NCBI RefSeq assembly: GCF_025398175.1
Contig: NZ_CP099734.1
Span: forward strand, 2,728,001 to 2,792,000
Origin: Photobacterium sp. TY1-4
Lineage (GTDB): Bacteria; Pseudomonadota; Gammaproteobacteria; Enterobacterales; Vibrionaceae
Length of the DNA stretch: 64,000 nucleotides
Direction of reading: 5' to 3'
Part shown: piece after piece, positions 39,677-49,485 of the stretch
Position numbering within the stretch: the first letter of the stretch is position 1
Layout of the letters: each line of letters begins with the position of its first letter
Program-made: the position numbers and the translations under genes
The notes under the pieces: generated by a model
What the model was told of the DNA's origin: nothing
Database searches by the model: none
What the model saw: only the letters and a program-made list of their open reading frames with translations

Positions 39677-41170
39677 TTATTTGTCTCGGTTCTTCAGGGC
39701 CGTGGTCAAACGCTTGCGTTGACGTTCCTGAGAAATGGTCAGTTTTTGCTTCTTGCCTTCGAACGGGTTCTCGCTGCTCTGGAACTGAATCCGGATTGGT
39801 GTCCCCATCATTTCCAGCGACTTACGGTAATAGTTCATCAGATACCGCTTGTACGAGCCCGGCAGCTCATGCACCAGGTTACCGTGGACCACGATGATCG
39901 GCGGGTTATAGCCCCCGGCGTGAGCGTACTTCAGTTTCACCCGGCGACCACGCACCATCGGCGGCTGGTGATCGTCCTGCGCCATCTGCATGATACGCGT
40001 CAGCATGGATGTGCTGATCCGCTTGGTTGCAGACTGGTAAGCTTCCTTCACCGACTCATACAGGTGGCCGACACCAGTGCCGTGCAGCGCCGAAATAAAG
40101 TGGATCCGGGCAAAATCAACAAAGCCCAGACGGCGGTCAAGTTCTGATTTCACCCGCTCTTTGACTTCGTTATCCAGACCGTCCCACTTGTTGACCGCAA
40201 TCACCAGTGAACGACCGGCATTCAGCGCAAAGCCCAGCAGGCTCAGGTCCTGATCCGAGATATTCTCCCGTGCATCAATCACCATCAGCACCACGTTGGC
40301 ATCTTCAATCGCTTTCAGGGTCTGGATCACCGAGAACTTCTCAACCGCCTGGTGCATATTCTTACGGCGGCGGATCCCGGCGGTATCGATCAGGACATAC
40401 TCCTGCCCTTCACGCTCCATCGGAATGTAAATCGAGTCACGGGTGGTTCCCGGCATATCGTATACGACCACGCGCTCTTCACCCAGGATGCGGTTGGTCA
40501 GGGTCGATTTACCGACATTCGGACGGCCGATAATCGCCATCTTGATCGGTTGCTCCTGCAGACGCTTGTAAGCCGCTTCCGCATCCGCTTCCGACAGGTT
40601 GGCTTTCTCGATATCTTCAACCGAAGTCAGATCTTCGATTGCAATTTCATCCCCGTCACCGGCCTGTGCCTTCAGCGTTTCGGCAAACGGCGCCAGTGCG
40701 CGCTCCATTAGCGCCGTCACGCCACGGTTCTGGGCTGCGGCGATCTGGTACATGGCATCCATCCCCAGTTGCCAGAACTCGGCACTGGCACTGTCGGCAT
40801 CAATCCCGTCGATCTTGTTCACCACCAGGAACGTCGGCTTGTCACGGCTGCGCAGGTGCTTGGCAATCGCTTCATCCGCGGCCGTCAGACCGGCGCGACC
40901 ATCGACCAGAAACAGCACCACGTCTGCTTCTTCAATCGCAGCCAGCGATTGCTCTGCCATTTTAGTTTCCACACCATCTTCGGTGCCGTCGATACCGCCG
41001 GTATCGATCACAATAAATTCGTGCTCTTCGAGCTCAGCTTTACCGTACTTACGATCCCTTGTTAGGCCAGGAAAATCTGCAACCAGCGCATCCCTAGTCC
41101 GGGTAAGACGGTTAAATAGCGTCGATTTACCCACATTCGGGCGCCCGACAAGGGCAACAACAGGAATCAT
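39677..41170 (-). CDS. der: Ribosome-biogenesis GTPase Der (EngA)
   Basis: Der is an essential GTPase with two tandem G domains that assists maturation of the 50S subunit. In the 497-residue protein the first domain has [11 protein letters not shown] (8-18), DTGG (56-59) and NKID near residue 118; the second has [12 protein letters not shown] near residue 214, DTAGIRRR near residue 264 and NKWD near residue 329. A KH-like C-terminal domain follows, ending in a basic tail ([15 protein letters not shown]). It is the last gene of the rlmN...bamB-der run, 180 bp after bamB, and has its own terminator. Confidence 0.98.
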   Translation of the reverse strand: MIPVVALVGRPNVGKSTLFNRLTRTRDALVADFPGLTRDRKYGKAELEEHEFIVIDTGGIDGTEDGVETKMAEQSLAAIEEADVVLFLVDGRAGLTAADEAIAKHLRSRDKPTFLVVNKIDGIDADSASAEFWQLGMDAMYQIAAAQNRGVTALMERALAPFAETLKAQAGDGDEIAIEDLTSVEDIEKANLSEADAEAAYKRLQEQPIKMAIIGRPNVGKSTLTNRILGEERVVVYDMPGTTRDSIYIPMEREGQEYVLIDTAGIRRRKNMHQAVEKFSVIQTLKAIEDANVVLMVIDARENISDQDLSLLGFALNAGRSLVIAVNKWDGLDNEVKERVKSELDRRLGFVDFARIHFISALHGTGVGHLYESVKEAYQSATKRISTSMLTRIMQMAQDDHQPPMVRGRRVKLKYAHAGGYNPPIIVVHGNLVHELPGSYKRYLMNYYRKSLEMMGTPIRIQFQSSENPFEGKKQKLTISQERQRKRLTTALKNRDK

Positions 41171-41285
41171 AACTACCTCTTACTTTTCATAGTCTTAATG
41201 ACATATTCTTCCATTCATTCTTGCCTCCAGCGGCCTTTTGGCCCCCTTCATCCGACAATAATATAGGGAATGGATATAACGATAA

Positions 41286-41317
41286 CGGCTCCTGACTGTA
41301 GACCACAGCAGGAGCCG
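41286..41317 (-). terminator. Possible weak terminator between bamB and der
   Basis: CGGCTCCTG/CAGGAGCCG with a 14-base loop is followed on the minus strand by TTATCGTTATAT. The tail is poor in T, so readthrough into der is likely. Confidence 0.4.
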
Positions 41318-41349
41318 GCATTTATTCTGGCGCGTATTATAGCGGCAAT

Positions 41350-42507
41350 TTAAGGCATTTGCATTTTGTTCATTCGGCCGTCACGGGTGATCACCAGATA
41401 GCCATCTTCCAGAACAACCGGCGGGACGGCAATACCACTGCCATCGGTCTGCTGCTGGGCAACAAACTCACCGCTCATCGGATCCAGCCAGTGCAGATAG
41501 CCTTCACTGTCGCCCAACACCACATAGCCGTTGATCAACGCCGGCGCACTGAGCAGTCGGTATTCCAGATCCGGATTCTGCCACAGTTCCGTGCCGCTGC
41601 GGATATCCACCGCCACCACATGATCCTGCTCGGTCACCAGATACAGCTGGCTGCCGTCAATCACAAAATCTTTGGCCGAAGAATAGCTGCGTTTCCAGGC
41701 GGCCTGCCCGGTCCGCAGTTCAATCGACACCAGGTTGCCGTTATAGCCCACGGCGTACAGACGATCGCCGGCAATCACCGGCGAAGCATCAACATCCACC
41801 AGGCGATCGATCTCGGTTCCGCCTTTCGGCGAGCCGATCGGCTGTTGCCACAGCATCTGACCGGTGTTCATCAGCGCACCTGCCAGACGGCCATTGGCCT
41901 GCCCCCAGAAAATCCCGCCGGAGATCGAGACCGGGGCGCTATCACCACGCAGGGTCAGGTTCGGGACTTCGCTACTCAGTTGCCAGGCCGGTTTGCCGGT
42001 ATCCGCATCCAGGGCCTGCAACACGCCGCGCCCCGTATTGACGACCACCAACCCTTCATCGACCAGCGGTTTCGCCAGCACTTCACCTTCAACTGGTGTG
42101 CGCCAGGCGATCTCGCCCGTCTCTTCATCCAGGGCAATGACTTCCCCGTTTTCAGAGCCGATAAACAGCTTGCCGTAAGAGAGGGAAATCCCGCCAGCCA
42201 GTTTGGCGGTCACATCCGCTTCCAGATCCTGCTCCCAGAGCACACTGCCGTCTGCCGGGTCCAGCGCTTTCACGACACCGTCGCGGTCTGCAGCGAACAC
42301 CTTGCCGTAACCCACGGCAGGTTTCAGGACGGAGAAATAGTGTCCCACCCCTTCTCCGACAGACTGTGACCAGAGTGACTGCGGTGTGAAAGCACTCTCA
42401 ACCTTCGGCAACGGGGCCATCTGAATAGTATCTTCCTCACCGGCACAACCCGCCAGTAATGCGGTCGCCAGGACAACTGAGACGGCTTGCTTCCATACCT
42501 TCTGCAT
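41350..42507 (-). CDS. bamB: Outer-membrane assembly lipoprotein BamB
   Basis: BamB is the beta-propeller lipoprotein of the BAM complex that inserts beta-barrel proteins in the outer membrane. From the ATG at 42507 (AAAGG nine bases before) it has 385 residues. The signal ends in the lipobox LLAGC with Cys21 as the lipidated residue. Eight repeats of the PQQ-like propeller type follow, seen as AxDxxTGxxxW patterns such as ALDPADGSVLWEQD, ALDEETGEIAWRT and ALDADTGKPAWQ. A TTG nine bases earlier is a less likely start. The gene follows yfgM directly and precedes der, as in E. coli. Confidence 0.97.
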   Translation of the reverse strand: MQKVWKQAVSVVLATALLAGCAGEEDTIQMAPLPKVESAFTPQSLWSQSVGEGVGHYFSVLKPAVGYGKVFAADRDGVVKALDPADGSVLWEQDLEADVTAKLAGGISLSYGKLFIGSENGEVIALDEETGEIAWRTPVEGEVLAKPLVDEGLVVVNTGRGVLQALDADTGKPAWQLSSEVPNLTLRGDSAPVSISGGIFWGQANGRLAGALMNTGQMLWQQPIGSPKGGTEIDRLVDVDASPVIAGDRLYAVGYNGNLVSIELRTGQAAWKRSYSSAKDFVIDGSQLYLVTEQDHVVAVDIRSGTELWQNPDLEYRLLSAPALINGYVVLGDSEGYLHWLDPMSGEFVAQQQTDGSGIAVPPVVLEDGYLVITRDGRMNKMQMP

Positions 42508-42519
42508 ACGTCTCAACCT

Positions 42520-43131
42520 TTACTGTGCCAGATCGTCAAGTTTGATCTGCAGTGCCGGTGATGCGCCCAGCTGCTGTGACTGAACGTAAGCTTCGCGAGC
42601 AGCGGTAGTATCCCCTTTCTCCAGCAGGATATCGCCACGTAGCTCAGCCACTTTCGCCAGCCAGCCTTGCGCCGTCACTTTATCCAGCTCGGCCAGCGCC
42701 GCATCATGTTGCCCCATTTGGGCGTGCACGCGGGCCAGACGCGTCTGGGCAATCGGCAGAATGGCTTCATCCTGAGTATGGGCAATCACCCAGCTCAGTT
42801 GCTCGGCCGCTGCATCCAGTTTCTCCAGGTCAACCAGAGATTTGGCCAGCTGAAGGGCCGCCAGCACGGAATATTGGCTGCCTTCATGTTCAGTGATAAA
42901 CGCCTGAACCAGGGCAACGCTGGTTTCAGGGTTGCTTTCCAGGCTGGTGATTGCCTGCGTGTAGGCTTCCGAAGCCTGCTCTTTCGCGGCCTGAATTTCA
43001 CCTTGATAGTAGCGCCAGCCCCACAGGCCACCCAGACCAATAACGGCACCGAGGATCACGGCTTTACCGTTCTCTTTCCACCATGCTTTGATCTGTTCGA
43101 CCTGCTGTTCTTCTGTGATGTTGACGTCCAC
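42520..43131 (-). CDS. yfgM: YfgM, tetratricopeptide-like inner-membrane protein
   Basis: YfgM is a single-pass inner-membrane protein with a periplasmic TPR-like domain; in E. coli it associates with PpiD and the SecYEG translocon. The 203 residues begin with a short cytoplasmic acidic segment (EEQQVEQIKAWWKENGK), one transmembrane helix at about 24-42 and then helical repeats with ALAELDKV and TAAREAYVQSQQLG. The start is GTG at 43131, preceded by AGAGGA. It lies 13 nt after hisS and 12 nt before bamB, so the three are cotranscribed. Confidence 0.95.
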   Translation of the reverse strand: MDVNITEEQQVEQIKAWWKENGKAVILGAVIGLGGLWGWRYYQGEIQAAKEQASEAYTQAITSLESNPETSVALVQAFITEHEGSQYSVLAALQLAKSLVDLEKLDAAAEQLSWVIAHTQDEAILPIAQTRLARVHAQMGQHDAALAELDKVTAQGWLAKVAELRGDILLEKGDTTAAREAYVQSQQLGASPALQIKLDDLAQ

Positions 43132-43144
43132 TTCCTGTCCTCTC

Positions 43145-44413
43145 TTAAATCAATTCTGCCAGCTTCGCTGCCACTTCGTCCTGTGACATGGTGATTTGCT
43201 CGCCACCCCGCAGATCTTTCACCACCACGCTGTGAGCGGCAATTTCATTCTCGCCCAGTACCAGCGCCACTGCCGCACCGACATTGTCTGCACGCTTGAA
43301 CTGCTTCTTGAAGTTCCCGCCGCCAAAGTGCGTCATCACGCGCAGGCCCGGAACCAGTTCACGCAGCGTCTCAGCCAGTTTCATACCGGCCATCATGGTG
43401 CCTTCACCCGCGGTGACCATGTACACATCCACCGGACGACGTACATCGGTCAGCTCCAGGGTCTCCATCATCAGTACCAGACGCTCCAGGCCCATGGCAA
43501 ACCCGACGGCCGGAGTCGCTTTACCGCCCAGTTGCTCGACCAGACCATCGTAGCGGCCACCACCACAAACCGTGCCCTGGGAACCCAGGCTCTCGGTGAT
43601 CCACTCAAATACGGTGCGGTTATAATAATCCAAACCACGCACAAGACGTTCATTTACTTGGTATTCGATACCCGCAGCGTCTAATAGTTCACACAATCCG
43701 GCAAAATGTTGCTTAGATTCTTCGTCCAGGTAATCAGACAGCTTCGGTGCATCGCGCAGAATTTCCTGAATCGCCATGTTCTTGGTATCCAGCACGCGCA
43801 GCGGGTTGGTGTGCATACGACGTTTACAGTCGTCATCCAGCACCTCGACATATTGCTCAAGGAAGGTCACCAGGGCCTGACGGTAGTTGGCACGCGCTTC
43901 CAGTGAACCAATCGAGTTCAGCTCCAGGCGAACATGTTTATCGATCCCCAGCTCACGCCACATGCGCGCCGTCATCATGATCAGCTCCGCATCGACATCC
44001 GGACCGTTCAGACCGAACACTTCCACCCCAAACTGGTGGAACTGGCGGTAGCGGCCTTTCTGCGGACGCTCATGGCGGAACATCGGGCCGGTGTACCACA
44101 GACGCTGCTCCTGGTTGTACAGCAGACCGTTCTGGATCCCTGAACGAACACAACCGGCTGTGCCTTCCGGACGCAGGGTCAGACTGTCACCATTGCGGTC
44201 GTCAAAGGTGTACATTTCCTTTTCAACTACATCCGTCACTTCACCGATGGCCCGACTAAACAAATGGGTCGACTCAACGATCGGCATCCGGACTTCGCTG
44301 TAGCCGTATGCGCTCACAACTTGTTTGATGGTAGTTTCCACTTTTTGCCAAAGCGGAGATTGCGATGGGAGGCAGTCGTTCATGCCTCGAATAGCTTGAA
44401 TTTGTTTCGCCAC
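43145..44413 (-). CDS. hisS: Histidyl-tRNA synthetase
   Basis: HisS charges tRNA-His. I take the GTG at 44413 ([13 protein letters not shown]), which gives 422 residues like other HisRS; an in-frame ATG upstream at 44482 would extend over a terminator-like hairpin. Class II motif 2 is [26 protein letters not shown] precedes it, and the histidine-binding HisA loop reads [13 protein letters not shown]. The anticodon-binding domain occupies the last 100 residues. It lies between ispG and yfgM in the conserved order. Confidence 0.97.
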   Translation of the reverse strand: MAKQIQAIRGMNDCLPSQSPLWQKVETTIKQVVSAYGYSEVRMPIVESTHLFSRAIGEVTDVVEKEMYTFDDRNGDSLTLRPEGTAGCVRSGIQNGLLYNQEQRLWYTGPMFRHERPQKGRYRQFHQFGVEVFGLNGPDVDAELIMMTARMWRELGIDKHVRLELNSIGSLEARANYRQALVTFLEQYVEVLDDDCKRRMHTNPLRVLDTKNMAIQEILRDAPKLSDYLDEESKQHFAGLCELLDAAGIEYQVNERLVRGLDYYNRTVFEWITESLGSQGTVCGGGRYDGLVEQLGGKATPAVGFAMGLERLVLMMETLELTDVRRPVDVYMVTAGEGTMMAGMKLAETLRELVPGLRVMTHFGGGNFKKQFKRADNVGAAVALVLGENEIAAHSVVVKDLRGGEQITMSQDEVAAKLAELI

Positions 44414-44464
44414 GTTGATTCTCGTTAACCGATGGGGAATGGAGTTGAATATATAGGTTCTTGC

Positions 44465-44499
44465 GGAAATAAGAAACCACACCCCGGGTTCAGGGTGTG
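44465..44499 (-). terminator. Terminator or attenuator between ispG and hisS
   Basis: CACACCC/GGGTGTG with a loop of about eight bases is followed on the minus strand by GTTTCTTATTT. It probably gives partial termination inside the long operon. Confidence 0.55.
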
Positions 44500-44514
44500 A
44501 TTTCGGGTATTTCT

Positions 44515-45639
44515 CTATTTTTCCGTAATCTGGATGCGATTGTTCAGATCGAGCATCGCAGCCTTAGCACGGATTTTTGTTTCGAGCTGATCAATCACAT
44601 TGTCGTTGTCGAACCGCTCTTTCTGACGAACGCCATCTTCATAGAAGGCACTCTTGCGGTTACCGCCGGCGATGCCCATATGCGACACTTCCGCTTCGCC
44701 CGGGCCGTTGACGACACAACCAATCACCGATACATCCATCGGGACCGTGATATCTTCCAGCCGTTCTTCCAGCTCGTTGACCGTCCCGATCACATCAAAC
44801 TCCTGACGGGAGCAAGTCGGGCAGGCAATGAAATTGATCCCGCGCGAGCGAATGCGCAGCGATTTCAGAATATCAAACCCGACTTTGATCTCTTCGACCG
44901 GATCAGCGGCCAGGGATACACGCAACGTATCACCAATGCCTTCTGCCAGCAGCATGCCCAGGCCGACCGCAGACTTCACCGCTCCGGCGCGGGCACCACC
45001 GGCCTCGGTGATCCCGAGGTGCAGCGGTTGCTGAATCTGCTGTGCCAGCTTGCGGTAGGATTCCACCGCCAGGAACACATCCGACGCTTTCACACTCACC
45101 TTGAACTGGTCAAAGTTGAGACGGTCTAAAATTTCGACATGACGCAGCGCCGATTCAACCAGTGCATCCGGCGTCGGCTCACCGTATTTCTGCTGGAGAT
45201 CTTTTTCCAGCGAGCCGCCGTTGACCCCAATCCGGATTGGGATGTTGGTGTCACGCGCGCAGTCAACCACGGCACGGATCCGATCTTCACGGCCGATGTT
45301 GCCCGGGTTGATCCGTAGGCAATCGACGCCGTATTCCGCCACTTTCAGCGCAATTCGGTAGTCAAAATGAATATCCGCCACCAGCGGGACATTGACCTGT
45401 TGCTTGATCAGCTTGAACGCTTCGGCCGCGTCCATGGTCGGCACGGAGACACGAACAATATCGGCCCCCACCGTTTCCAGCGCTTTGATCTGCGCAACCG
45501 TCGCGTCGACATCCGTTGTACGCGTATTGGTCATCGACTGAACAGCAATAGGGGCACCATCGCCAATCGGAACATTCCCGACATAGATCCGGGTAGACTG
45601 GCGACGTTTAATTGGAGACTCGTTATGCATTACATTCAC
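44515..45639 (-). CDS. ispG: 4-hydroxy-3-methylbut-2-enyl diphosphate synthase
   Basis: IspG is the iron-sulfur enzyme that converts methylerythritol cyclodiphosphate to hydroxymethylbutenyl diphosphate, the penultimate step of the pathway started by Dxs. The 374-residue protein has the TIM barrel ([18 protein letters not shown] at the start) and the C-terminal [4Fe-4S] site: CPTCSR near residues 272-277 and [10 protein letters not shown] near residue 307, giving three Cys and a Glu ligand. The start may be ATG 45639 or ATG 45630. It lies 5 bp after rodZ. It depends on cluster assembly by the Isc system encoded 11 kb away. Confidence 0.97.
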   Translation of the reverse strand: MNVMHNESPIKRRQSTRIYVGNVPIGDGAPIAVQSMTNTRTTDVDATVAQIKALETVGADIVRVSVPTMDAAEAFKLIKQQVNVPLVADIHFDYRIALKVAEYGVDCLRINPGNIGREDRIRAVVDCARDTNIPIRIGVNGGSLEKDLQQKYGEPTPDALVESALRHVEILDRLNFDQFKVSVKASDVFLAVESYRKLAQQIQQPLHLGITEAGGARAGAVKSAVGLGMLLAEGIGDTLRVSLAADPVEEIKVGFDILKSLRIRSRGINFIACPTCSRQEFDVIGTVNELEERLEDITVPMDVSVIGCVVNGPGEAEVSHMGIAGGNRKSAFYEDGVRQKERFDNDNVIDQLETKIRAKAAMLDLNNRIQITEK

Positions 45640-45644
45640 TCTGT

Positions 45645-46619
45645 TTACTGCGGCAGCTTGAATCGCGCGACTTTTCCGGCCGGGTACTGACTCAGATCAA
45701 CCGGCTCACCTTTATAGCTAATTTTAACAACACTTGGCGCACCTAGCACCAGCTTATAGGGTTCTGCGCCTTCTAAATTCAGCACATCGCCGGATTTCTT
45801 AATCCCGGTTTCCAGTCGCTTGCCATTGGCATCCCGGATATCGATCCAGCAATCACCACTGAAGGTGAGCTGCAGATCGGCAGTGATCGCTTCAATCACC
45901 CGTGCCGGCTCGGCTTCTTGCGCGGCGGTTACCGCCTGAGCATCAGCCAGGTCCCCGGCATCGCCGTCGGCGATCACCGGCATCGACGGCGCATCAAAAC
46001 TGGTGACCGGCGCCGGCTCTTCAACCTGAGTGACGGCTTCAGAAGCCATCAGATCCGAGGCGCTTCCCGTCTCCGTCAACACCGGCTCTTCGTAGTCGAT
46101 CCCGGCCATTTCAGCATCAAGGCTGCCCTCGCCATTGGCACCGGCCAGGCTCTCATCCAGCGGCTGGGTCTGCTGCTCAGCATATTCCAGGGCATCCGGT
46201 TCCATTTGCAGGCTCTGCCACCACCAAACCCCCGTCATGCCGATAAACACAATCGCCAGGGCCCAGGTCAGGCGCATAATGCGATTGTCATGGGCTTCGC
46301 GCTTTGTCCGGCGGGAAAAGCTCTGCATTTCATGGTTTTCAGGCTGGGCATGCCCTTCCTGATCCAGACGCGCTAAGACTTCTCGCTCATCCAGGCCAAC
46401 AAATTTGGCATAAGAACGCACATAGCCACGTGTAAACGTGGCCAGTTGCGATTGTTCAAACTTATTGTCTTCAATGTCATTGATCACCGAGAGGCGCAGC
46501 CTCAACCGGCTGGCAATATCCTTCTGTGAATAACCAAGCTGCTCACGCGCCTGACGTAGCATATCCCCCGGGCGAATGACTTCCTCTGTTGAGATCTCTT
46601 CGTTCTGTTCAGTATTCAT
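45645..46619 (-). CDS. rodZ: Cytoskeletal protein RodZ
   Basis: RodZ links MreB filaments to the cell-wall elongation machinery and sets rod shape. The 324 residues show an N-terminal cytoplasmic helix-turn-helix domain ([20 protein letters not shown], residues about 24-43), a basic juxtamembrane stretch ([12 protein letters not shown]), one transmembrane helix near residues 115-133, a long acidic linker with many Glu, Ala and Pro, and a C-terminal periplasmic beta domain ([20 protein letters not shown]). Its start overlaps the pilW stop by 11 bp, so translation is coupled. Confidence 0.95.
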   Translation of the reverse strand: MNTEQNEEISTEEVIRPGDMLRQAREQLGYSQKDIASRLRLRLSVINDIEDNKFEQSQLATFTRGYVRSYAKFVGLDEREVLARLDQEGHAQPENHEMQSFSRRTKREAHDNRIMRLTWALAIVFIGMTGVWWWQSLQMEPDALEYAEQQTQPLDESLAGANGEGSLDAEMAGIDYEEPVLTETGSASDLMASEAVTQVEEPAPVTSFDAPSMPVIADGDAGDLADAQAVTAAQEAEPARVIEAITADLQLTFSGDCWIDIRDANGKRLETGIKKSGDVLNLEGAEPYKLVLGAPSVVKISYKGEPVDLSQYPAGKVARFKLPQ

Positions 46620-47364
46620 TGGCTAGATATTTTTGATATTGCTGTGAGTTTGGATACTTCTGCCCAAGCAGTTCAACATACTGCGCCGCCGTGTCCGGGC
46701 GACCCGCTTGAAGTTCAAGCTGGTACAGCAGCCACAAACTGTCTGCCTGGTAACCGTATCGCTGATTAAACTTTAACAGTCTGGCACGCGCTTCTTTCAC
46801 ATTCTGCGCATCCATCTCCAGCCGTGCCAGCTGCAAAATAGACTTCGGACGATATGGATCGTACGCCAGAGCTTTGTGAAAGTAATCCCTGGCCTGTTGC
46901 CCGGCGCCGTTTTTCAGGCTGCAAAACGCGGCATTTTCATAACTGGCCGAAGTCTGGTGATAATCGGGTTGTTTCAGCGCTTTTTCAAATGCCGCAATCG
47001 CCTCATCATAGCGTTGCTGGCTGCACAAAAACACACCGTAGTTATTCTGCATGTCACCGTTTTTCGGCGACTGACGCAATGCCCGCCGATACATCGCCTC
47101 TGCGGCCTCCGGCTCATCAACCTGCTGATAATAATAGGCCATGGCGCCCAAAGCCCGATCATAGTTCGGTGCAAAGTCGAGGGCTTTTTCAAGATTATCA
47201 CGGGCACGCTGCCATTGCCCAGCTTTTAAATAATTCAGGCCAAGGGTGACCCTGGCCTCAGAAGCTTCAATGTTATCAACACGTTGCAGGCTTCCAGTTT
47301 CATCAATCGTGACGCAGCTCGCCAGCACACCGCACAATAACGGGTACACAATCCATCGTACCAT
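46609..47364 (-). CDS. pilW: Type IV pilus biogenesis/stability lipoprotein PilW (PilF)
   Basis: PilF/PilW is a TPR lipoprotein that helps localise and assemble the PilQ secretin. The 251 residues begin with a short signal ending in the lipobox LASC (Cys17). Several tetratricopeptide repeats follow, for example ARVTLGLNYLKAGQWQRARD, MQNNYGVFLCSQQRYDEAI and ASYENAAFCSLKNGAGQQA. It lies between rlmN and rodZ in the order conserved across gammaproteobacteria; no other pilus gene is in the window. Upstream of the gene a CCCGGTC/GACCGGG hairpin lies near 47,400. Confidence 0.93.
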   Translation of the reverse strand: MVRWIVYPLLCGVLASCVTIDETGSLQRVDNIEASEARVTLGLNYLKAGQWQRARDNLEKALDFAPNYDRALGAMAYYYQQVDEPEAAEAMYRRALRQSPKNGDMQNNYGVFLCSQQRYDEAIAAFEKALKQPDYHQTSASYENAAFCSLKNGAGQQARDYFHKALAYDPYRPKSILQLARLEMDAQNVKEARARLLKFNQRYGYQADSLWLLYQLELQAGRPDTAAQYVELLGQKYPNSQQYQKYLANEY

Positions 47365-47469
47365 AACATCCCCATCTGATATCCACGCGCTTCACTGCCC
47401 GGTCCAAGCGACCGGGTCTCTAGGACTTGGTCTCAACTACCGGATCTCTACCTGCGAAGCGCACGGCTA

Positions 47470-48591
47470 TTAGACTGCTTTAACAGGGATTTGTTCACCT
47501 TTGGCCTGTTTGGCCAGCGTCCGTTTCGTGCGGTCAATCACATCTCCCACCAATTGTCCGCATGCCGCATCGATATCATCACCACGGGTCTTGCGCACGG
47601 TCACGGTGAAGTCGTACTCCATCAGAGTTTTCATGAAGCGGTCAATCCGCGAGTTGCTCGGCTTCTTGTACGGCGAGCCCGGATACGGGTTGAACGGGAT
47701 CAGGTTAATCTTGGCCGGGGTATCACGCAGTGTGTGCGCCAGCTGACGGGCGTGTTCCATGTCGTCGTTGACATGATCCAGCAGAATATACTCCACCGTC
47801 ACCCGGCCGCGGTTGGCATTGGAAGAAGCAATGTAGTTGCGCACCGATGCCAGGAAGTCATCAATATTCCAGCGATCATTGATCGGCATGATTTCGGAGC
47901 GAAGCTCATCCGTCGGTGCGTGCAAAGAGATCGCCAGCGCCACGTCAATTTTGCCGGTCATCTGATCCAGACCGGAAACAACCCCGGAGGTCGAGACCGT
48001 CACGCGACGCTTCGACAGGCCAAAGCCCAGATCGTCGAGCATCAGTTCCAGCGCCGGGATCAGGTTTTTCATATTCAGCAGCGGCTCACCCATGCCCATC
48101 ATCACCACGTTGGTGATCGGACGGCGACCGGTTTCTTTCTCAACCCCGATCTCTTTGGCAGCACGCCATACCTGGCCGATGATTTCCGACACCCGCAGGT
48201 TACGGTTAAAGCCCTGCTGCGCGGTTGAACAGAATTTACAGTCCAGCGCACAGCCAACCTGGGAAGAGATACACAGGGTGGCGCGATCATCTTCCGGGAT
48301 ATACACGGTTTCAACATCCTGATCACCGACACGCATCGCCCACTTGATGGTGCCATCTTGTGAGTGCTGCGCTTCCGAGACATACGGCGCACGAATTTCG
48401 GCCACCCGCTTGAGTTTCTCACGCAGCTTCTTGTTGATGTTGGTCATCTGGTCGAAGTCGTCACAACCGAAATGATAAATCCACTTCATTACCTGATCAG
48501 CACGGAACGCTTTTTCGCCCAGTTCGTCGGCGAAATACTGACGCAAACCCTTGCGATCGAAATCCAGCAGATTTGTTTTGACTGTTGTCAT
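47470..48591 (-). CDS. rlmN: Dual-specificity 23S rRNA/tRNA C2-adenine methyltransferase RlmN
   Basis: RlmN is a radical SAM enzyme that methylates A2503 of 23S rRNA and A37 of some tRNAs. The ATG at 48591 ([15 protein letters not shown]) gives 373 residues; a longer in-frame start at 48636 is less like the family. The radical SAM cluster motif CxxxCxxC is in [25 protein letters not shown] follows, and the C-terminal Cys in DIDAACGQL is the one that carries the transient methyl group. It is the first gene of the run rlmN-pilW-rodZ-ispG-hisS. Confidence 0.97.
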   Translation of the reverse strand: MTTVKTNLLDFDRKGLRQYFADELGEKAFRADQVMKWIYHFGCDDFDQMTNINKKLREKLKRVAEIRAPYVSEAQHSQDGTIKWAMRVGDQDVETVYIPEDDRATLCISSQVGCALDCKFCSTAQQGFNRNLRVSEIIGQVWRAAKEIGVEKETGRRPITNVVMMGMGEPLLNMKNLIPALELMLDDLGFGLSKRRVTVSTSGVVSGLDQMTGKIDVALAISLHAPTDELRSEIMPINDRWNIDDFLASVRNYIASSNANRGRVTVEYILLDHVNDDMEHARQLAHTLRDTPAKINLIPFNPYPGSPYKKPSNSRIDRFMKTLMEYDFTVTVRKTRGDDIDAACGQLVGDVIDRTKRTLAKQAKGEQIPVKAV

Positions 48592-48723
48592 CGGTTGTTG
48601 CCTCACTAAAAAATGACTGTTGATGCGCCTTGGCAACCAAGTGTAGGGGGTTGCATGGAACAGGACGATTCAAGGCGCGAAATTGTACAGCCTTTGCATC
48701 CCGGTTTCCACTTGTTAACCTGA

Positions 48724-48885
48724 ATACCAACCTGAATCAATATCTGATCATTTTTCATGGCTAACATAACCCACAGCTGCGTTGGGAATTTTGTAATTAG
48801 GGCCACTAGTTACGGCAATTCCCGTCTTGCATTTGGCCATTTTCTCTCATGAAAAAACAGCCCATCTAGTGAATCAGGTTGGTAT
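48724..48885. mobile_element. MITE-like near-palindromic element between ndk and rlmN
   Basis: The ends are 16-bp inverted repeats: ATACCAACCTGAATCA at 48724-48739 and TGAATCAGGTTGGTAT at 48870-48885, 15 of 16 paired. Inside, further pairs keep the same centre near 48803.5: TTTTTCATG (48751) with CATGAAAAA (48848), GGGAATT (48784) with AATTCCC (48817), and TAATTAG (48794) with CTAGTTA (48806). The whole could fold into one long hairpin, as small non-autonomous transposable elements do. It encodes no protein. No target-site duplication is obvious. Whether other copies exist cannot be seen from this window. Confidence 0.65.
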
Positions 48886-48920
48886 AGGATTATTGTAGCG
48901 AAGCGGCGGTTTTCGGCAGG

Positions 48921-48951
48921 AAAATAAAACGGGAAGCCAAGGCTTCCCGTT
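48921..48951 (-). terminator. Rho-independent terminator after ndk
   Basis: AACGGGAAGCC/GGCTTCCCGTT is followed on the minus strand by TTTATTTTCC. Confidence 0.87.
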
Positions 48952-48985
48952 AATCACTTGTTGCGACTAAATTTCAGCCACCCGC

Positions 48986-49414
48986 TTAGCCGCGCGGGCA
49001 AATTTCATCATCGGCAAAGAAATACGCAATTTCGCGTGCCGCTGACGTCGGGCTGTCAGAGCCATGAACGGAGTTGAAGCGCATGCTCTCGGCATAATCG
49101 GCGCGGATAGTCCCGCACGCGGCTTCTTCTGGATTGGTTTTCCCCATCAGTTCACGGTAACGGGCAATCGCATTATCCCCTTCCAGGACCTGCACCATCA
49201 CCGGCCCTGAGGTCATGAACTCAACCAGTCCGTCGTAGAACGGCTTGCCTTCATGCTCGGCATAGAATCCCTGGGCTTTGGCCGCATCCAGATGCAGCAT
49301 TTTCGCTGCCACAATCTTCAGACCAGCCGTTTCAATGCGCTGGTAAATCGCACCAATCAAATCACGTTGTACAGCGTCAGGCTTAATAATCGAGAGTGTT
49401 CTTTCAGTTGTCAT
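48986..49414 (-). CDS. ndk: Nucleoside diphosphate kinase
   Basis: Ndk transfers the terminal phosphate of ATP to nucleoside diphosphates through a phospho-histidine. The 142 residues match the family. [15 protein letters not shown] opens the ferredoxin-like fold, and NSVHGSDSP near residues 115-123 holds the catalytic His. GSCG-like and [15 protein letters not shown] segments are normal. It follows pepB at about 70 bp and precedes rlmN, as in enterics, and ends in a good terminator. Confidence 0.98.
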   Translation of the reverse strand: MTTERTLSIIKPDAVQRDLIGAIYQRIETAGLKIVAAKMLHLDAAKAQGFYAEHEGKPFYDGLVEFMTSGPVMVQVLEGDNAIARYRELMGKTNPEEAACGTIRADYAESMRFNSVHGSDSPTSAAREIAYFFADDEICPRG

Positions 49415-49485
49415 TATTGTTGTTCCTTTGAATCAGTTCATCACTGTCAGGTGAGTCAGCAGGCCGTCAGGACCTGCTTTCCCCA

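Larger units (their letters stand above)
48592..48985. other. Intergenic region between rlmN and ndk
   Basis: This gap of almost 400 bp holds the palindromic element described separately (48724-48885) and the ndk terminator at its right end. The 130 bp left of the element should contain the rlmN promoter. I see no gene; a 66-codon open frame here overlaps the element and lacks a ribosome-binding site. Confidence 0.55.

Noticed and set aside
41359..42369. 336-codon open frame antisense to bamB
   Set aside because: bamB is certain; the frame is a by-product of codon bias.
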